Source: JAAFJT01 sp043744275
GTDB taxonomy: Bacteria; Bacteroidota; Bacteroidia; Chitinophagales; Saprospiraceae
Direction of reading: 5' to 3'
Assembly: GCA_043744275.1 (NCBI GenBank)
Contig: JAYTUY010000055.1
Span: forward strand, 1 to 29,466
DNA: 29,466 nt
Part shown: positions 1 to 7,388 of the stretch, one piece after another
Layout: every line of letters starts with the position of its first letter
Numbering within the stretch: position 1 is the first letter of the stretch
Notes under the pieces: model-generated
Told to the model about the DNA's origin: nothing
Databases searched by the model: none
What the model saw: the letters and a program-made list of their open reading frames with translations, nothing else
Program-made: the position numbers and the translations under genes

Positions 1-1
1 T

Positions 2-424
2 ATTATAAATGAAAATTATTTCACAACAGATTTACTGACCTTCACCGAAGCCCAAAAGCACAACACCTGTTTAAATAGAAAAATCAGCATAGATACTGAG
101 GGGTATATCCGCAACTGCCCCAGCATGAAAGAACACTATGGCAATATCCGAGATACCACGCTGCAACAGGCATTAGAGCATCCCGATTTCAAAAAATATT
201 GGTTTATCAATAAAGACCAAATCAGCGTGTGTAAAGACTGTGAGTTCCGGTATATCTGCACCGATTGCCGTGCCTACATAGAAAATCCAGAAGATATGTA
301 TTCCAAACCCCTCAAATGTGGCTATAATCCCTACACCTGCGAGTGGGAAGAATGGAGTACAAACCCATTGAAGCAAAAAGCCATAGACCACTACGGGATG
401 AGGGAATTAGTGAAAAGTGAATAA
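2..424 (+). CDS. SPASM-domain peptide maturase, C-terminal part (grasp-with-SPASM RiPP system)
   Basis: The frame is open from base 2, so the gene begins before the window and only its last 140 codons are present. An internal ATG at 125 is not the start. The visible part carries the cysteine pattern of a SPASM domain, which binds auxiliary Fe-S clusters in radical SAM enzymes: a Cys at 68-70, IRNC about 17 residues later, then CKDCEFRYICTDC and a final pair KCGYNPYTC near the end. In established families this matches the SPASM maturase that works with an ATP-grasp ligase on small precursor peptides in Bacteroidota. The radical SAM core, ATP-grasp partner and precursor would lie to the left. 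The downstream HlyD-type adaptor fits an export role for the product. A motif copy (94-103) encodes DTEGY within the SPASM domain. Family level is fairly sure; the substrate is unknown. Confidence 0.78.
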   Translation: MINENYFTTDLLTFTEAQKHNTCLNRKISIDTEGYIRNCPSMKEHYGNIRDTTLQQALEHPDFKKYWFINKDQISVCKDCEFRYICTDCRAYIENPEDMYSKPLKCGYNPYTCEWEEWSTNPLKQKAIDHYGMRELVKSE

Positions 425-429
425 AAAAA

Positions 430-462
430 GGCAGTCGTTTTGCTGTAACAAAACGAACTGCC
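430..462 (-). terminator. Rho-independent terminator, best on the minus strand
   Basis: GGCAGT-CGTTTTG and CAAAACG-A-ACTGCC pair with one bulge around the loop CTGTAA. On the minus strand the stem is followed by seven Ts, while the plus-strand side is only CCTTTGC. It therefore suits a minus-strand transcript entering from the right (see 479-601) better than the SPASM gene, though it may serve both. Confidence 0.7.
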
Positions 463-478
463 CCTTTGCAAATAGAAA

Positions 479-601
479 CTACTTGCAGGACGGATGACTA
501 CAATCTTTAACTACGATAACAACCCGACCATTTTTTTTACGGTGTGGGTAATAAATCAGTTTGTAGCACCGCCCTCCCCGAAAAATTAAACGCTTGTGCA
601 T
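479..601 (-). CDS. Possible small basic protein, 40 residues
   Basis: An ATG at 601 opens 40 codons ending in TAG at 479. The product starts MHKRLIFRGGRCYKLIYYPH and continues with a basic stretch (RKKNGR), a hydrophobic VVIVV and a C-terminal DCSHPSCK, so it has three cysteines in all. I do not recognise the family. Support is contextual: a canonical Bacteroidota promoter on the same strand at 777-808, a structured leader, and a terminator with a seven-T tract directly after the stop (430-462). It does not show the GG leader of known grasp-with-SPASM precursors, so calling it a RiPP precursor is not justified. It could also be a chance frame inside a non-coding transcript. No convincing ribosome binding site is visible, which is common in this phylum. 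Confidence 0.4.
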   Translation of the reverse strand: MHKRLIFRGGRCYKLIYYPHRKKNGRVVIVVKDCSHPSCK

Positions 602-692
602 ACTAAAACAAAGGAGTTAGGTTAGAAATCTGCATTTACGGGGATGTGCAGTTTCTCCCATACCTTTTCGGAGAAAGGTATATCTTAGGGGT

Positions 693-771
693 AAAATAAA
701 AAATGCCCTGATTGTTACAGCAATCAAGGCGGTTTGCTACCTTTCTGTAGCCTTCGTTGTATGCACCAACG
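693..771 (-). ncRNA. Candidate structured small RNA or attenuated leader
   Basis: Read on the minus strand from just after the promoter at 777-808, the sequence folds into three successive hairpins. The first is CGTTG/CAACG (754-770). The second is GGCTAC/GTAGC (about 735-751). The third is a 10-bp stem GCCTTGATTG/CAATCAGGGC with loop CTGTAA (705-730), followed by ATTTTTTATTTT (693-704), which is a textbook intrinsic terminator. This predicts an RNA of about 78 nt. A further hairpin ATACCTTT/AAAGGTAT (660-681) lies between it and the 40-residue frame at 479-601, so the structure could instead be an attenuator in that gene's leader. I do not recognise an Rfam family. The promoter-to-terminator architecture is seen; the role is inference. 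Confidence 0.5.
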
Positions 772-776
772 CAGTA

Positions 777-808
777 CAAAGTTATAAGTTAGTTTGAAAT
801 AAAACAAA
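777..808 (-). promoter_or_regulatory. Bacteroidota-type promoter, minus strand
   Basis: On the minus strand a -33 TTTG (plus 805-808 reads CAAA) is followed after 20 nt by TAACTTTG (plus 777-784). Both boxes and the spacing match the known Bacteroidota consensus TTTG-N19-21-TAnnTTTG exactly. It would start the RNA ending at 693, or a longer transcript through 479-601. Confidence 0.7.
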
Positions 809-913
809 CTTCCAAAAACATATTTTTAAAACGTATAAATAGTGTTTAGTAATCATTTTTTGATTGTTAAAAAGAAATTTAGCCACTCTACACAAAATAA
901 ACTTAACAAACCA

Positions 914-2203
914 ATGTCCAACCTCATCACCAACCCCAACGACCTCCCCCTCAACGAGCGCGAAGAAACGCTACAATTCATCGGTCGTCCCCCCTCAGTA
1001 TTATTGCGGTTTGGTATTACGGCAGTCGCTTGTGTGGTGATGCTCTTATTGGCACTCAGCTATTGGATAAAATATCCCGATGTCGTCATCGCTAAAGTGG
1101 TCTTGACAACTGAAAACCCACCCATTCGGATGCTCTCTAAAACAAGCGGTAGGGTGTCTGAGATACTCATCAAAAATAATCAGCCCGTAGAAAAAGGTCA
1201 AGTTTTGTGCGTGATGGAAAATACCGCTGATTGGCGCGATGTGATAGCATTAGAAAATAGCATAAAAAAAGGTGACCCCCTCAGTATTCCCGTCCTTAAA
1301 CAATTGAATTTAGGTACTCTACAAAATGCTTACTCAACTGTCACTCAAAACCTCAAAGACTATCATTATTTCTTAGAAAAGAATGGTGTTTTACAGAAAA
1401 TACAATACCTCATTCGACAAATAGAATCTCTTAAACAATTGAATATCAACCTGTTAAAGCAAAAAGACATTCAAGCCAAAGAGTTTGAACTGACAGAAAA
1501 GGAATTTACGCGCCAAAAACGGCTGCATACTGAGGGGGTCATTTCAGATAGCGAATTAGAAAAATTTAACGCTCTGTATCTCCAACAAAAACGCCAAATG
1601 GAAGCCAACGATGCCGCATTCATCAACAACGATATGCAAATCGGGCAGCACGAAGCCCAAATAAACGACCTCAGCCAAAACAAAGGCGACAATCAAAACA
1701 CCAAAGAACTCACCGTTTCGGAAGATATGCGCCGCCTAAAAGCCGCTATAGAAGAATGGAAACAAATGTACTTAGTCATTGCACCCATCAGCGGCACAAT
1801 AACGCTTTCCAAAATATGGAGTCCACAACAAAACATCGGGGCAGGTGAAGAGGTATTAGCCGTTGTACCAAGCCTTTCAACACAAATTATTTGCAAAGCC
1901 ATATTGCCCATAAATCAATCGGGCAAAGTAAAGACCGGCTTAACGGCTAACGTCAGAATAGATGCTTTTCCGTATCAGCAATACGGGATACTGAGGGGGT
2001 CAGTTGAAAACATTGCCCTCATTCCTCAAAAAGAAGATTATCAATTAGACATCACCATCCCCACTGATTTGATAACCAGCTATGGCAAAACTCTCACTTT
2101 TCGTCCTGAAATGCCAGGCAAAGCGCATATTATTACGGAAGATAGGCGAGTGATGGAAAGAATATTGGATAGGTTTAGGGATTTGTTGAAAAATAGAGGG
2201 TGA
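914..2203 (+). CDS. HlyD-family membrane fusion (adaptor) protein
   Basis: Periplasmic adaptor of a type I-like peptide or protein exporter, linking an inner-membrane ABC transporter to an outer-membrane channel. With the ATG at 914 it has 429 residues. The frame extends to a GTG at 842, but the added residues look non-conserved, so 914 is preferred. A short cytoplasmic tail precedes one membrane helix (about 30-51). A lipoyl-like half domain (RMLSKTSGRVSEILIKNNQP) follows, then a long coiled-coil hairpin (about 140-290) with alternating Leu/Gln/Lys, then the second lipoyl half and a beta-barrel region ending near LDRFRDLLKN. It lies 3' of the SPASM maturase, so export of that RiPP is the natural inference; the cognate ABC transporter is not in view. 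It carries four copies of the TACTGAGGGG motif, the highest number relative to length among the genes here. Confidence 0.85.
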   Translation: MSNLITNPNDLPLNEREETLQFIGRPPSVLLRFGITAVACVVMLLLALSYWIKYPDVVIAKVVLTTENPPIRMLSKTSGRVSEILIKNNQPVEKGQVLCVMENTADWRDVIALENSIKKGDPLSIPVLKQLNLGTLQNAYSTVTQNLKDYHYFLEKNGVLQKIQYLIRQIESLKQLNINLLKQKDIQAKEFELTEKEFTRQKRLHTEGVISDSELEKFNALYLQQKRQMEANDAAFINNDMQIGQHEAQINDLSQNKGDNQNTKELTVSEDMRRLKAAIEEWKQMYLVIAPISGTITLSKIWSPQQNIGAGEEVLAVVPSLSTQIICKAILPINQSGKVKTGLTANVRIDAFPYQQYGILRGSVENIALIPQKEDYQLDITIPTDLITSYGKTLTFRPEMPGKAHIITEDRRVMERILDRFRDLLKNRG

Positions 2204-2218
2204 GGATATAAAATTTAC

Positions 2219-3628
2219 TTAAAAACCTAAAGAATAATTGAAAAACACGCCCCGCTCGCCCAAATGATTCATGCTGTATTCAAATCGCCAAGTCATGTTG
2301 TAATAGGCAATAATATCTAAGCCGATGCCACCGCCGAAGAGTTGACGATTGGTGAGTTTATTATTTTCTTTTTCAAAAGGATTATTAACGTATCCCGTAT
2401 CAAAATTGAAGGTCACATAGCTTTTAAGCGGTAATTCTAACCATGATTGCAGAAATTTCCATTTAGTCCATTTGTGTAAGTCGAAACTTTTATCAATGAG
2501 CCGCACTCTGAAACTATTTTTTATATAGGCATAATCAAGCCCATCTATCACATAATATTCGTAGCCGCGTAAAAAATCGCTCCCAAAACCCAAGCCGCGC
2601 ATATTGGTATAGGGTTGTTTATGCCTCATTAATGCAGTTTTTCCTTTCAAAATGGTTTCAAGACTAAATGTTGAATTAAAACTTGAATAATGTGCATAGC
2701 GGCTGCTCACATCCAATGCATTGACATCATCTGAGGGGCGCAAGCCTGTTTTACTGGCTATAAAATTGAAATAATCGCCATGCATTGGATAGGGTTTAAT
2801 GTCTCGATTGTCATAAGAAAAACCTGCTGCCAGCCAAAAATAACGCTGCGAAGTCCGATCATTTAAATAATAATCTCTATTCAAATTTTTGACAACGAAA
2901 GAATCCACTTTATTGCTTGAATAGCCAAACGAAACGCCTACACTGGTGAGTAATTTAGGTGTATAGTTCATGCCCAAACTAAATCCGGCTCGCCTCAACA
3001 AAAACTTATTAGCGTCTTTAAAAAAAGAAATTTTATTACTATCAGTTGCGAATCCTACTTCCCTATTCACGGCATTTGAGTAGCTGGCTGATACACCAAT
3101 GGTCTGTTTTTTATTGATATACGGCAATGAATAGCTGAACGAATATTTAGGCGTATAGCCCATCTGAACAGTGGCACTAAAAGGGTCGCGCCTACCTGTG
3201 AGGTTATTATAGGTCAACCGCATACCATAATTTGTGCGTCTCAGATTATGCTTATGTTCTTTCCACCACACGTTGAAATTCCGATCAGCAATTTCAAAAA
3301 TAGGAATCGGATAAAGAAACCAATTCTCAGTGACGGTAATTTGAATGGTCACATGGTTATTTTCTTTCCAATCTTTGATATTCATTTTTGAGTTGAGAAA
3401 AAGATTGGTATTCATGAGCCGCAAACGATTTTGCTCCAATACAGCGGTCAACATACTGAGGGGTATGCTGTCGCCGCTTGTAAAAGTTAATTCACGGAGC
3501 ATAATACGGCTTTTAGTTTTTTTGTTGCCTTCAATGGCAATGCTATCTATGACGACTGAAAAAATCTGACCGTAAGAGTAGCGCAAACTTATAAACGAGA
3601 GTATAAAAATAAGGAATAATCGACTCAT
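2219..3628 (-). CDS. Omp85/BamA-like outer-membrane barrel with POTRA domain
   Basis: Predicted outer-membrane protein of the BamA/TamA superfamily. The ATG at 3628 gives a clean signal peptide (MSRLFLIFILSFISLRYSYG); the frame also extends nine codons upstream, which would weaken it. After cleavage there is a single POTRA-like region (about residues 20-105) with the typical opening IDSIAIEGNKKTKSRIMLREL and a repeat of the pattern ending in ITVTENW. The rest is rich in alternating aromatic and polar strands, includes GLGFGSDFLRGYEYYVIDG, which resembles the lid/loop 6 region, and ends in a terminal Phe, as expected for a BAM-inserted barrel. It is shorter than BamA, which has five POTRA domains, so it is probably a specialised homologue rather than the essential assembly factor. 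It is convergent with the HlyD gene, with a 15-base gap. Confidence 0.8.
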   Translation of the reverse strand: MSRLFLIFILSFISLRYSYGQIFSVVIDSIAIEGNKKTKSRIMLRELTFTSGDSIPLSMLTAVLEQNRLRLMNTNLFLNSKMNIKDWKENNHVTIQITVTENWFLYPIPIFEIADRNFNVWWKEHKHNLRRTNYGMRLTYNNLTGRRDPFSATVQMGYTPKYSFSYSLPYINKKQTIGVSASYSNAVNREVGFATDSNKISFFKDANKFLLRRAGFSLGMNYTPKLLTSVGVSFGYSSNKVDSFVVKNLNRDYYLNDRTSQRYFWLAAGFSYDNRDIKPYPMHGDYFNFIASKTGLRPSDDVNALDVSSRYAHYSSFNSTFSLETILKGKTALMRHKQPYTNMRGLGFGSDFLRGYEYYVIDGLDYAYIKNSFRVRLIDKSFDLHKWTKWKFLQSWLELPLKSYVTFNFDTGYVNNPFEKENNKLTNRQLFGGGIGLDIIAYYNMTWRFEYSMNHLGERGVFFNYSLGF

Positions 3629-3665
3629 TCTGCAAATTAAACATATTTTAAACATCTATCAAAAG

Positions 3666-3692
3666 AAAAACAGCTTAGAATGGCTGTTTTTT
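3666..3692. terminator. Bidirectional terminator-like hairpin in the 3656-4054 gap
   Basis: AAAAACAGC and GCTGTTTTTT form a 9-bp stem with A and T runs on both sides. It sits upstream of the minus-strand barrel gene and before the plus-strand promoter at 3756, so no annotated gene obviously ends here. It may block read-through between the divergent units. Confidence 0.4.
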
Positions 3693-3755
3693 GCTCAATA
3701 TATATACGGAGTAATAACTACTTTAGTCTCTAAAAATTATGTGATAGCATTTTTA

Positions 3756-3787
3756 TTTGCAATTTTGGATTTTCAAAAGTAACTTTG
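3756..3787 (+). promoter_or_regulatory. Bacteroidota-type promoter upstream of a short open frame
   Basis: TTTG at 3756-3759 and TAACTTTG at 3780-3787 are separated by 20 nt, an exact match to the phylum consensus. The predicted transcript starts near 3793 and leads into a short frame at 3848. It is distinct from the rpmE2 promoter further down. Confidence 0.55.
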
Positions 3788-3847
3788 CGGCAAATTCAGA
3801 AATATATTAAAAAATAATCTATCAAGTCCGAAAAACAAGATAAACTT

Positions 3848-3958
3848 ATGAATACCCTACTGCCACCCGATTTACTACTTTATGGTTTCCTTCTTATTTG
3901 CGTACTTCTTTTATCAGTACCTGAAAGGTTTGGGAAAAACCGAAGGACAAGTCCATAA
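3848..3958 (+). CDS. Possible small hydrophobic peptide (36 residues), or decayed gene
   Basis: An ATG at 3848, after an A-rich leader and about 55 nt downstream of a strong promoter, opens 36 codons. The product begins MNTLLPPDLLLYGFLLICVL, a likely membrane segment, and ends in a basic tail. The +1 frame over the same DNA (ATG 3882 to TGA 3983) reads MVSFLFAYFFYQYLKGLGKT followed by a plausible C-terminal tail, so the two frames might be halves of one frameshifted gene. I do not recognise either. The promoter is better supported than the protein. Confidence 0.25.
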   Translation: MNTLLPPDLLLYGFLLICVLLLSVPERFGKNRRTSP

Positions 3959-3987
3959 AATTCTTTTCAATGTTTTTCATTGAAAGA

Positions 3988-4018
3988 TTTTTATTTTCAA
4001 AAAAAAAATATAATTTTG
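3988..4018 (+). promoter_or_regulatory. Promoter of rpmE2
   Basis: A -7 box TAATTTTG (4011-4018) follows a TTTT -33-like element (3988-3991) with 19-nt spacing. The continuation TAATTTTGCACC is repeated at the DUF4271 promoter (18057-18068), which supports it as a genuine start region. The leader to the rpmE2 ATG is about 30 nt. Confidence 0.55.
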
Positions 4019-4054
4019 CACCTCGAAATTTAAAAAGGTAAAAAAATAAGAGAC

Positions 4055-4309
4055 ATGAAAAAAGATATTCATCCTAAATCATACCGTTTGGTTGTTTTCA
4101 AAGATATTTCTACTGACGAAATGTTCTTAACCCGCTCAACCGCCAATACGAAAGATAAAACCGTTTGGGAAGATGGCGTTGAATACCCCCTCATTAAGAT
4201 GGAGGTTTCGTCTTATTCGCATCCGTTTTTCACGGGTAAGGTAAAATTTGTAGATACTGCAGGTCGTATCGATAAATTCAACAAAAAATTTGCAAAATTC
4301 GCAAAGTAA
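4055..4309 (+). CDS. rpmE2: 50S ribosomal protein L31 type B
   Basis: Small ribosomal protein bridging the large and small subunits. At 84 residues it has the usual length for type B L31. It shows the family signature: start MKKDIHPKSYRLVVFKD, the central FLTRSTAN and the SSYSHPFFTGK motif before the C-terminal KFNKKFAKFAK. It has no CxxC zinc knuckle, so it is the zinc-free form. The gene is monocistronic between its own promoter and a strong terminator at 4325-4360. A DNA stretch near 4184 (TACCCCCTCATTA) resembles the dispersed motif but has two mismatches. Confidence 0.95.
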   Translation: MKKDIHPKSYRLVVFKDISTDEMFLTRSTANTKDKTVWEDGVEYPLIKMEVSSYSHPFFTGKVKFVDTAGRIDKFNKKFAKFAK

Positions 4310-4324
4310 TCAAGCAAATTGTTT

Positions 4325-4360
4325 AAAAAAAAGCCCTGACGCAAGTTGAGGGCTTTTTTT
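4325..4360 (+). terminator. Intrinsic terminator after rpmE2
   Basis: An A8 tract plus AGCCCT (4332-4337) pairs with AGGGCT plus T6 (4349-4360) around an 11-nt loop. This is a standard terminator with T tract, placed 15 bases after the rpmE2 stop. Confidence 0.85.
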
Positions 4361-4430
4361 ATTTCTAAAGTAAAACTTTTACTAAAAATCGTCGTTTTTA
4401 AGGTGAAAACACCGTTTTAAACAACTCAAG

Positions 4431-5657
4431 ATGAAAAATATTATCCTTTTTGATTCTGACATCCGCGATCAATTGCTCCCTATCACCTACACCCGCCCTG
4501 TGTGTGAATTGCGTATTGGTATTCTAACCATTCGTGAAAAATGGGAACATTGGCTCAAAGGCAGAGTCTCATACATCACCCAAGACTATTTATCTGAAAA
4601 ATATCCCATTTCTATCGCCTCCGATAATTTGGTCATCAACGGTGCCATTCTTCCTGATACTGAATTGTGTAAATTGATTCAAAATTTGAAGTTTAATGAA
4701 GCCCTTTTAAAAAATGGTGAACTCATCGCAGCGCGCCTCGACGAACGCCAATTTTATAACCTCATGGAAGATAATGACATCGAGGAATTAGAAGGTTTTG
4801 AGTTAGAAGAAACCACTAAGTTGTTGGCTATCAATCATGTATGGGATATATTTTCTTTTAATGACAATGCCATGCGCAGCGATTTTGAGGTGTTAACAAA
4901 AGGGCGAACCTCTGCACCCCTCAGTAAAACGAACCAATTATTGGGCGATGCTTCGCAACTTTTTATTGAAGAAGGAGCTACAATAGAATGCTCTATTTTA
5001 AATACTAAAAAAGGTCCTATCTATATCGGCAAAAATGCTGAGGTCATGGAAGGCTGCATCATACGCGGAGGGCTTGCCTTATGCGAAGGCTCAACTTTAA
5101 AAATTGGTGCAAAAATATATGGCGCAACCACTATCGGACCTTACTCAAAAGTAGGCGGCGAAGTGAATAATTCAGTCATTATTGGTCACTCCAATAAAGC
5201 ACATGAAGGCTATTTGGGCAATTCTGTTTTAGGTGAATGGTGCAATATCGGAGCAGATACCAATACTTCTAACTTGAAAAATAATTACGAACCCGTCAAA
5301 TTATGGGATTATACAAAAGATAGTTTTGTCAAAACAGGTATGCAATTTCTCGGTTTGATTATGGGCGATCATTCAAAATGTGCTATCAATACCATGTTTA
5401 ATACGGGCACTGTGGTAGGCGTTTCGGCGAATATATACGGCGCAGGTTTTCCGCGCAATTTTATTCCGTCGTTTACTTGGGGCGGCACAGGTGGTTTAGA
5501 AACATACCCGTTCAATAAAGCGATAGATACGATGGAGCGCGTTTTAGCCCGTCGTCAAATGACAGTTTCCAAAGAAGATAGGGACATTTTGAAATTTATC
5601 TTCGATTTTTCAGCCCGTTATCGCTCTTGGGAGCGCGATAAAGTGGAGCAGAATTGA
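4431..5657 (+). CDS. GlmU-family putative sugar-nucleotide/acetyl transferase (alternative bacterial GlmU)
   Basis: 408 residues. The N-terminus (NIILFDSDIRDQLLPITYTRP, then ELRIGILTIREKWEHW) matches the alternative GlmU-like family of Bacteroidota, which replaces the classic LxxGxGTRM nucleotide-binding loop of canonical GlmU. From about residue 190 onward hexapeptide repeats appear (GPIYIGKNAEVMEGCIIRGG, ATTIGPYSKVGGEV, NSVIIGHS), giving a left-handed beta helix. Conserved glycine- and asparagine-rich turns follow (GADTNTSNLKNNY, MGDHSKCAINTMFNTGTVVG). In such proteins these line an acyltransferase site. The likely role is UDP-GlcNAc or a related cell-envelope precursor pathway, by family membership only. 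It is convergent with the 5726-7339 gene, with a shared terminator between. One motif copy lies at 4917. Confidence 0.85.
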   Translation: MKNIILFDSDIRDQLLPITYTRPVCELRIGILTIREKWEHWLKGRVSYITQDYLSEKYPISIASDNLVINGAILPDTELCKLIQNLKFNEALLKNGELIAARLDERQFYNLMEDNDIEELEGFELEETTKLLAINHVWDIFSFNDNAMRSDFEVLTKGRTSAPLSKTNQLLGDASQLFIEEGATIECSILNTKKGPIYIGKNAEVMEGCIIRGGLALCEGSTLKIGAKIYGATTIGPYSKVGGEVNNSVIIGHSNKAHEGYLGNSVLGEWCNIGADTNTSNLKNNYEPVKLWDYTKDSFVKTGMQFLGLIMGDHSKCAINTMFNTGTVVGVSANIYGAGFPRNFIPSFTWGGTGGLETYPFNKAIDTMERVLARRQMTVSKEDRDILKFIFDFSARYRSWERDKVEQN

Positions 5658-5690
5658 GGTAAATATTTCTTTTGTTTCTTTAAAATAAAA

Positions 5691-5720
5691 AAAATCCGAT
5701 GCTTTTAAACATCGGATTTT
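5691..5720. terminator. Bidirectional terminator between convergent genes
   Basis: AAAATCCGATG (5691-5701) pairs perfectly with CATCGGATTTT (5710-5720) around an 8-nt loop, with A-rich and T-rich flanks. It ends the GlmU-like gene on plus and the glutamate-synthase-like gene on minus. Confidence 0.85.
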
Positions 5721-5725
5721 TAATT

Positions 5726-7339
5726 TCACCCCACCTCAACATCCTGAAACGTTTTAGCAAAAGTATAAGCATTTGCTTCATTCATGTAAGGTTTCCAAGC
5801 AGTGGGAATAGTATTTTCATTTAAAAGACAACCTTGTTTTAAATATGGATACAACTCATCATACCGCTTACTATCGCTTACCGTTACGCGCCTATTAATC
5901 ATCGAACGGCGTATTTGGCTTGGATTATCTAAGCCCGCTGCGCCTAATAATTCGACGAAAGAATGAACGGTTGACTTATGGAAATTAGCCACGCGCGTTT
6001 TTTTATCTTCCACCACTAAGCCTTTTACCAATTCAGGGTCTTGAGTAGCCACGCCCGTCGGGCATGTATTTTTATGGCATTCCAATGCTTGAATGCAGCC
6101 TACTGCCATCATCATCGCTCGCGCTGTGTAGCAGGCATCCGCGCCTAAAGCTAAGGCTCTCAAAATATGGAATCCGCCTACAATTTTTCCAGAAGCGAAT
6201 ATTTTCAGGTCTTTTCTCAAGTCAAAACCCGTCAAAGCATCGTGTACAAAAGCTAAAGCCTCCTTGAAAGGCATCCCGACAAAATTAGAAAACTCCAAAG
6301 GCGCAGCACCTGTTCCCCCTTCGCCACCGTCCACTGAGATGAAATCAGGCTTGATACCCGTTTCAACCATCGCTTTGCAAATCGCTAAAAATTCACTTTT
6401 ATGACCGACGCAGAGCTTAAATCCAACGGGTTTTCCATCTGATAACTCTCTCATTTGACCTATTAATTGGCATAATTCAATAGGCGTGTTGAAAGCAGAA
6501 TGGTAAGGCGGCGATAAAACTTCTGTGCCAGGCTCAACCCCTCGAATCTTCGCAATTTCAGGTGTATTTTTTTTAGCAGGTAAAATGCCGCCATGACCAG
6601 GCTTCGCGCCTTGCGACAATTTCAATTCTATCATTTTTACTGAGGGGGATGACGATGTTAGCTTAAATGCTTCAGGAGAAAAATGCCCTGAAAAATCACG
6701 GCTACCAAAATAGCCCGTTCCTACTTGATAAATCAAATCGCCACCCATTTGCAAATGATGCGGACTGATGCCCCCTTCGCCTGTGTTGTGAGCAAAATTG
6801 CCAATTTTTGCTCCAGCATTCAGTGCTAAAATAGCATTCGTACTCAATGAACCGAACGACATTGCCGACACATTATAAACACTCGCTGAGTAAGGCTGCT
6901 TGCAATCTGCCCCACCGACTGTAATCCGAGGATTATGATCCAAATCATTGAATCCTTTAGCAACTATTGAGTGGTTCATCCATTCATAACCCTCTTCATA
7001 AACATCGAGTTGAGTGCCAAATGGTGTAGTATCCACGTCTTTTTTAGCCCGTTGATAGACAATGCTGCGCTCAGTTCGATTGAAAGGGCGACCATCTATA
7101 TCACTTTCTACAAAATATTGATAAATTTTTGGACGCAACCATTCCATCCAATATCGCCCACGACCCAACAGCGGAAACGTGCGCATGAGGGCATGACGAG
7201 TCTGATACATATCATAAATGCCCAATAAAATCAAAGGCACAAGTACTAAAAACACCCATAAAAAGGGCTGCCAAAAATAGCCAATCGCCAATGTCAACAC
7301 CGTTGAAATGATGGCGAAATATTTAAAATCGTTTCTCAT
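5726..7339 (-). CDS. FMN-binding glutamate synthase family protein, membrane-anchored
   Basis: 537 residues. Two N-terminal hydrophobic segments (about 7-20 and 24-42) anchor the protein. The rest is the FMN/3Fe-4S domain of glutamate synthase as a stand-alone unit. Seen are NTGEGGISPHH (185-195), KPGHGGILPAKK (246-257), the FMN-site VDGGEGGTGAAP (336-347), and three cysteines C415, C421 and C426 (CIQALECHKNTCPTG) for the 3Fe-4S cluster. The glutaminase and NADPH subunits of canonical GltB/GltD are absent from the neighbourhood, so the substrate of this widespread family is not established. ATG at 7339 is used. It may be expressed alone, because a 49-base gap separates it from the subtilase upstream. 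Confidence 0.9.
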   Translation of the reverse strand: MRNDFKYFAIISTVLTLAIGYFWQPFLWVFLVLVPLILLGIYDMYQTRHALMRTFPLLGRGRYWMEWLRPKIYQYFVESDIDGRPFNRTERSIVYQRAKKDVDTTPFGTQLDVYEEGYEWMNHSIVAKGFNDLDHNPRITVGGADCKQPYSASVYNVSAMSFGSLSTNAILALNAGAKIGNFAHNTGEGGISPHHLQMGGDLIYQVGTGYFGSRDFSGHFSPEAFKLTSSSPSVKMIELKLSQGAKPGHGGILPAKKNTPEIAKIRGVEPGTEVLSPPYHSAFNTPIELCQLIGQMRELSDGKPVGFKLCVGHKSEFLAICKAMVETGIKPDFISVDGGEGGTGAAPLEFSNFVGMPFKEALAFVHDALTGFDLRKDLKIFASGKIVGGFHILRALALGADACYTARAMMMAVGCIQALECHKNTCPTGVATQDPELVKGLVVEDKKTRVANFHKSTVHSFVELLGAAGLDNPSQIRRSMINRRVTVSDSKRYDELYPYLKQGCLLNENTIPTAWKPYMNEANAYTFAKTFQDVEVG

Positions 7340-7388
7340 TGAAATTTGATTTGGTTATGTCTTTTCAAAATAATATACCCTTATTTTA

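Noticed and set aside
842..913. Extended N-terminus of the HlyD-type gene from GTG 842
   Set aside because: The extra 24 residues are not like the family; ATG 914 places the usual short tail before the membrane helix.
4182..4196. Motif copy inside rpmE2
   Set aside because: TACCCCCTCATTA differs from the motif at two core positions and encodes conserved L31 residues, so it is counted as chance similarity.
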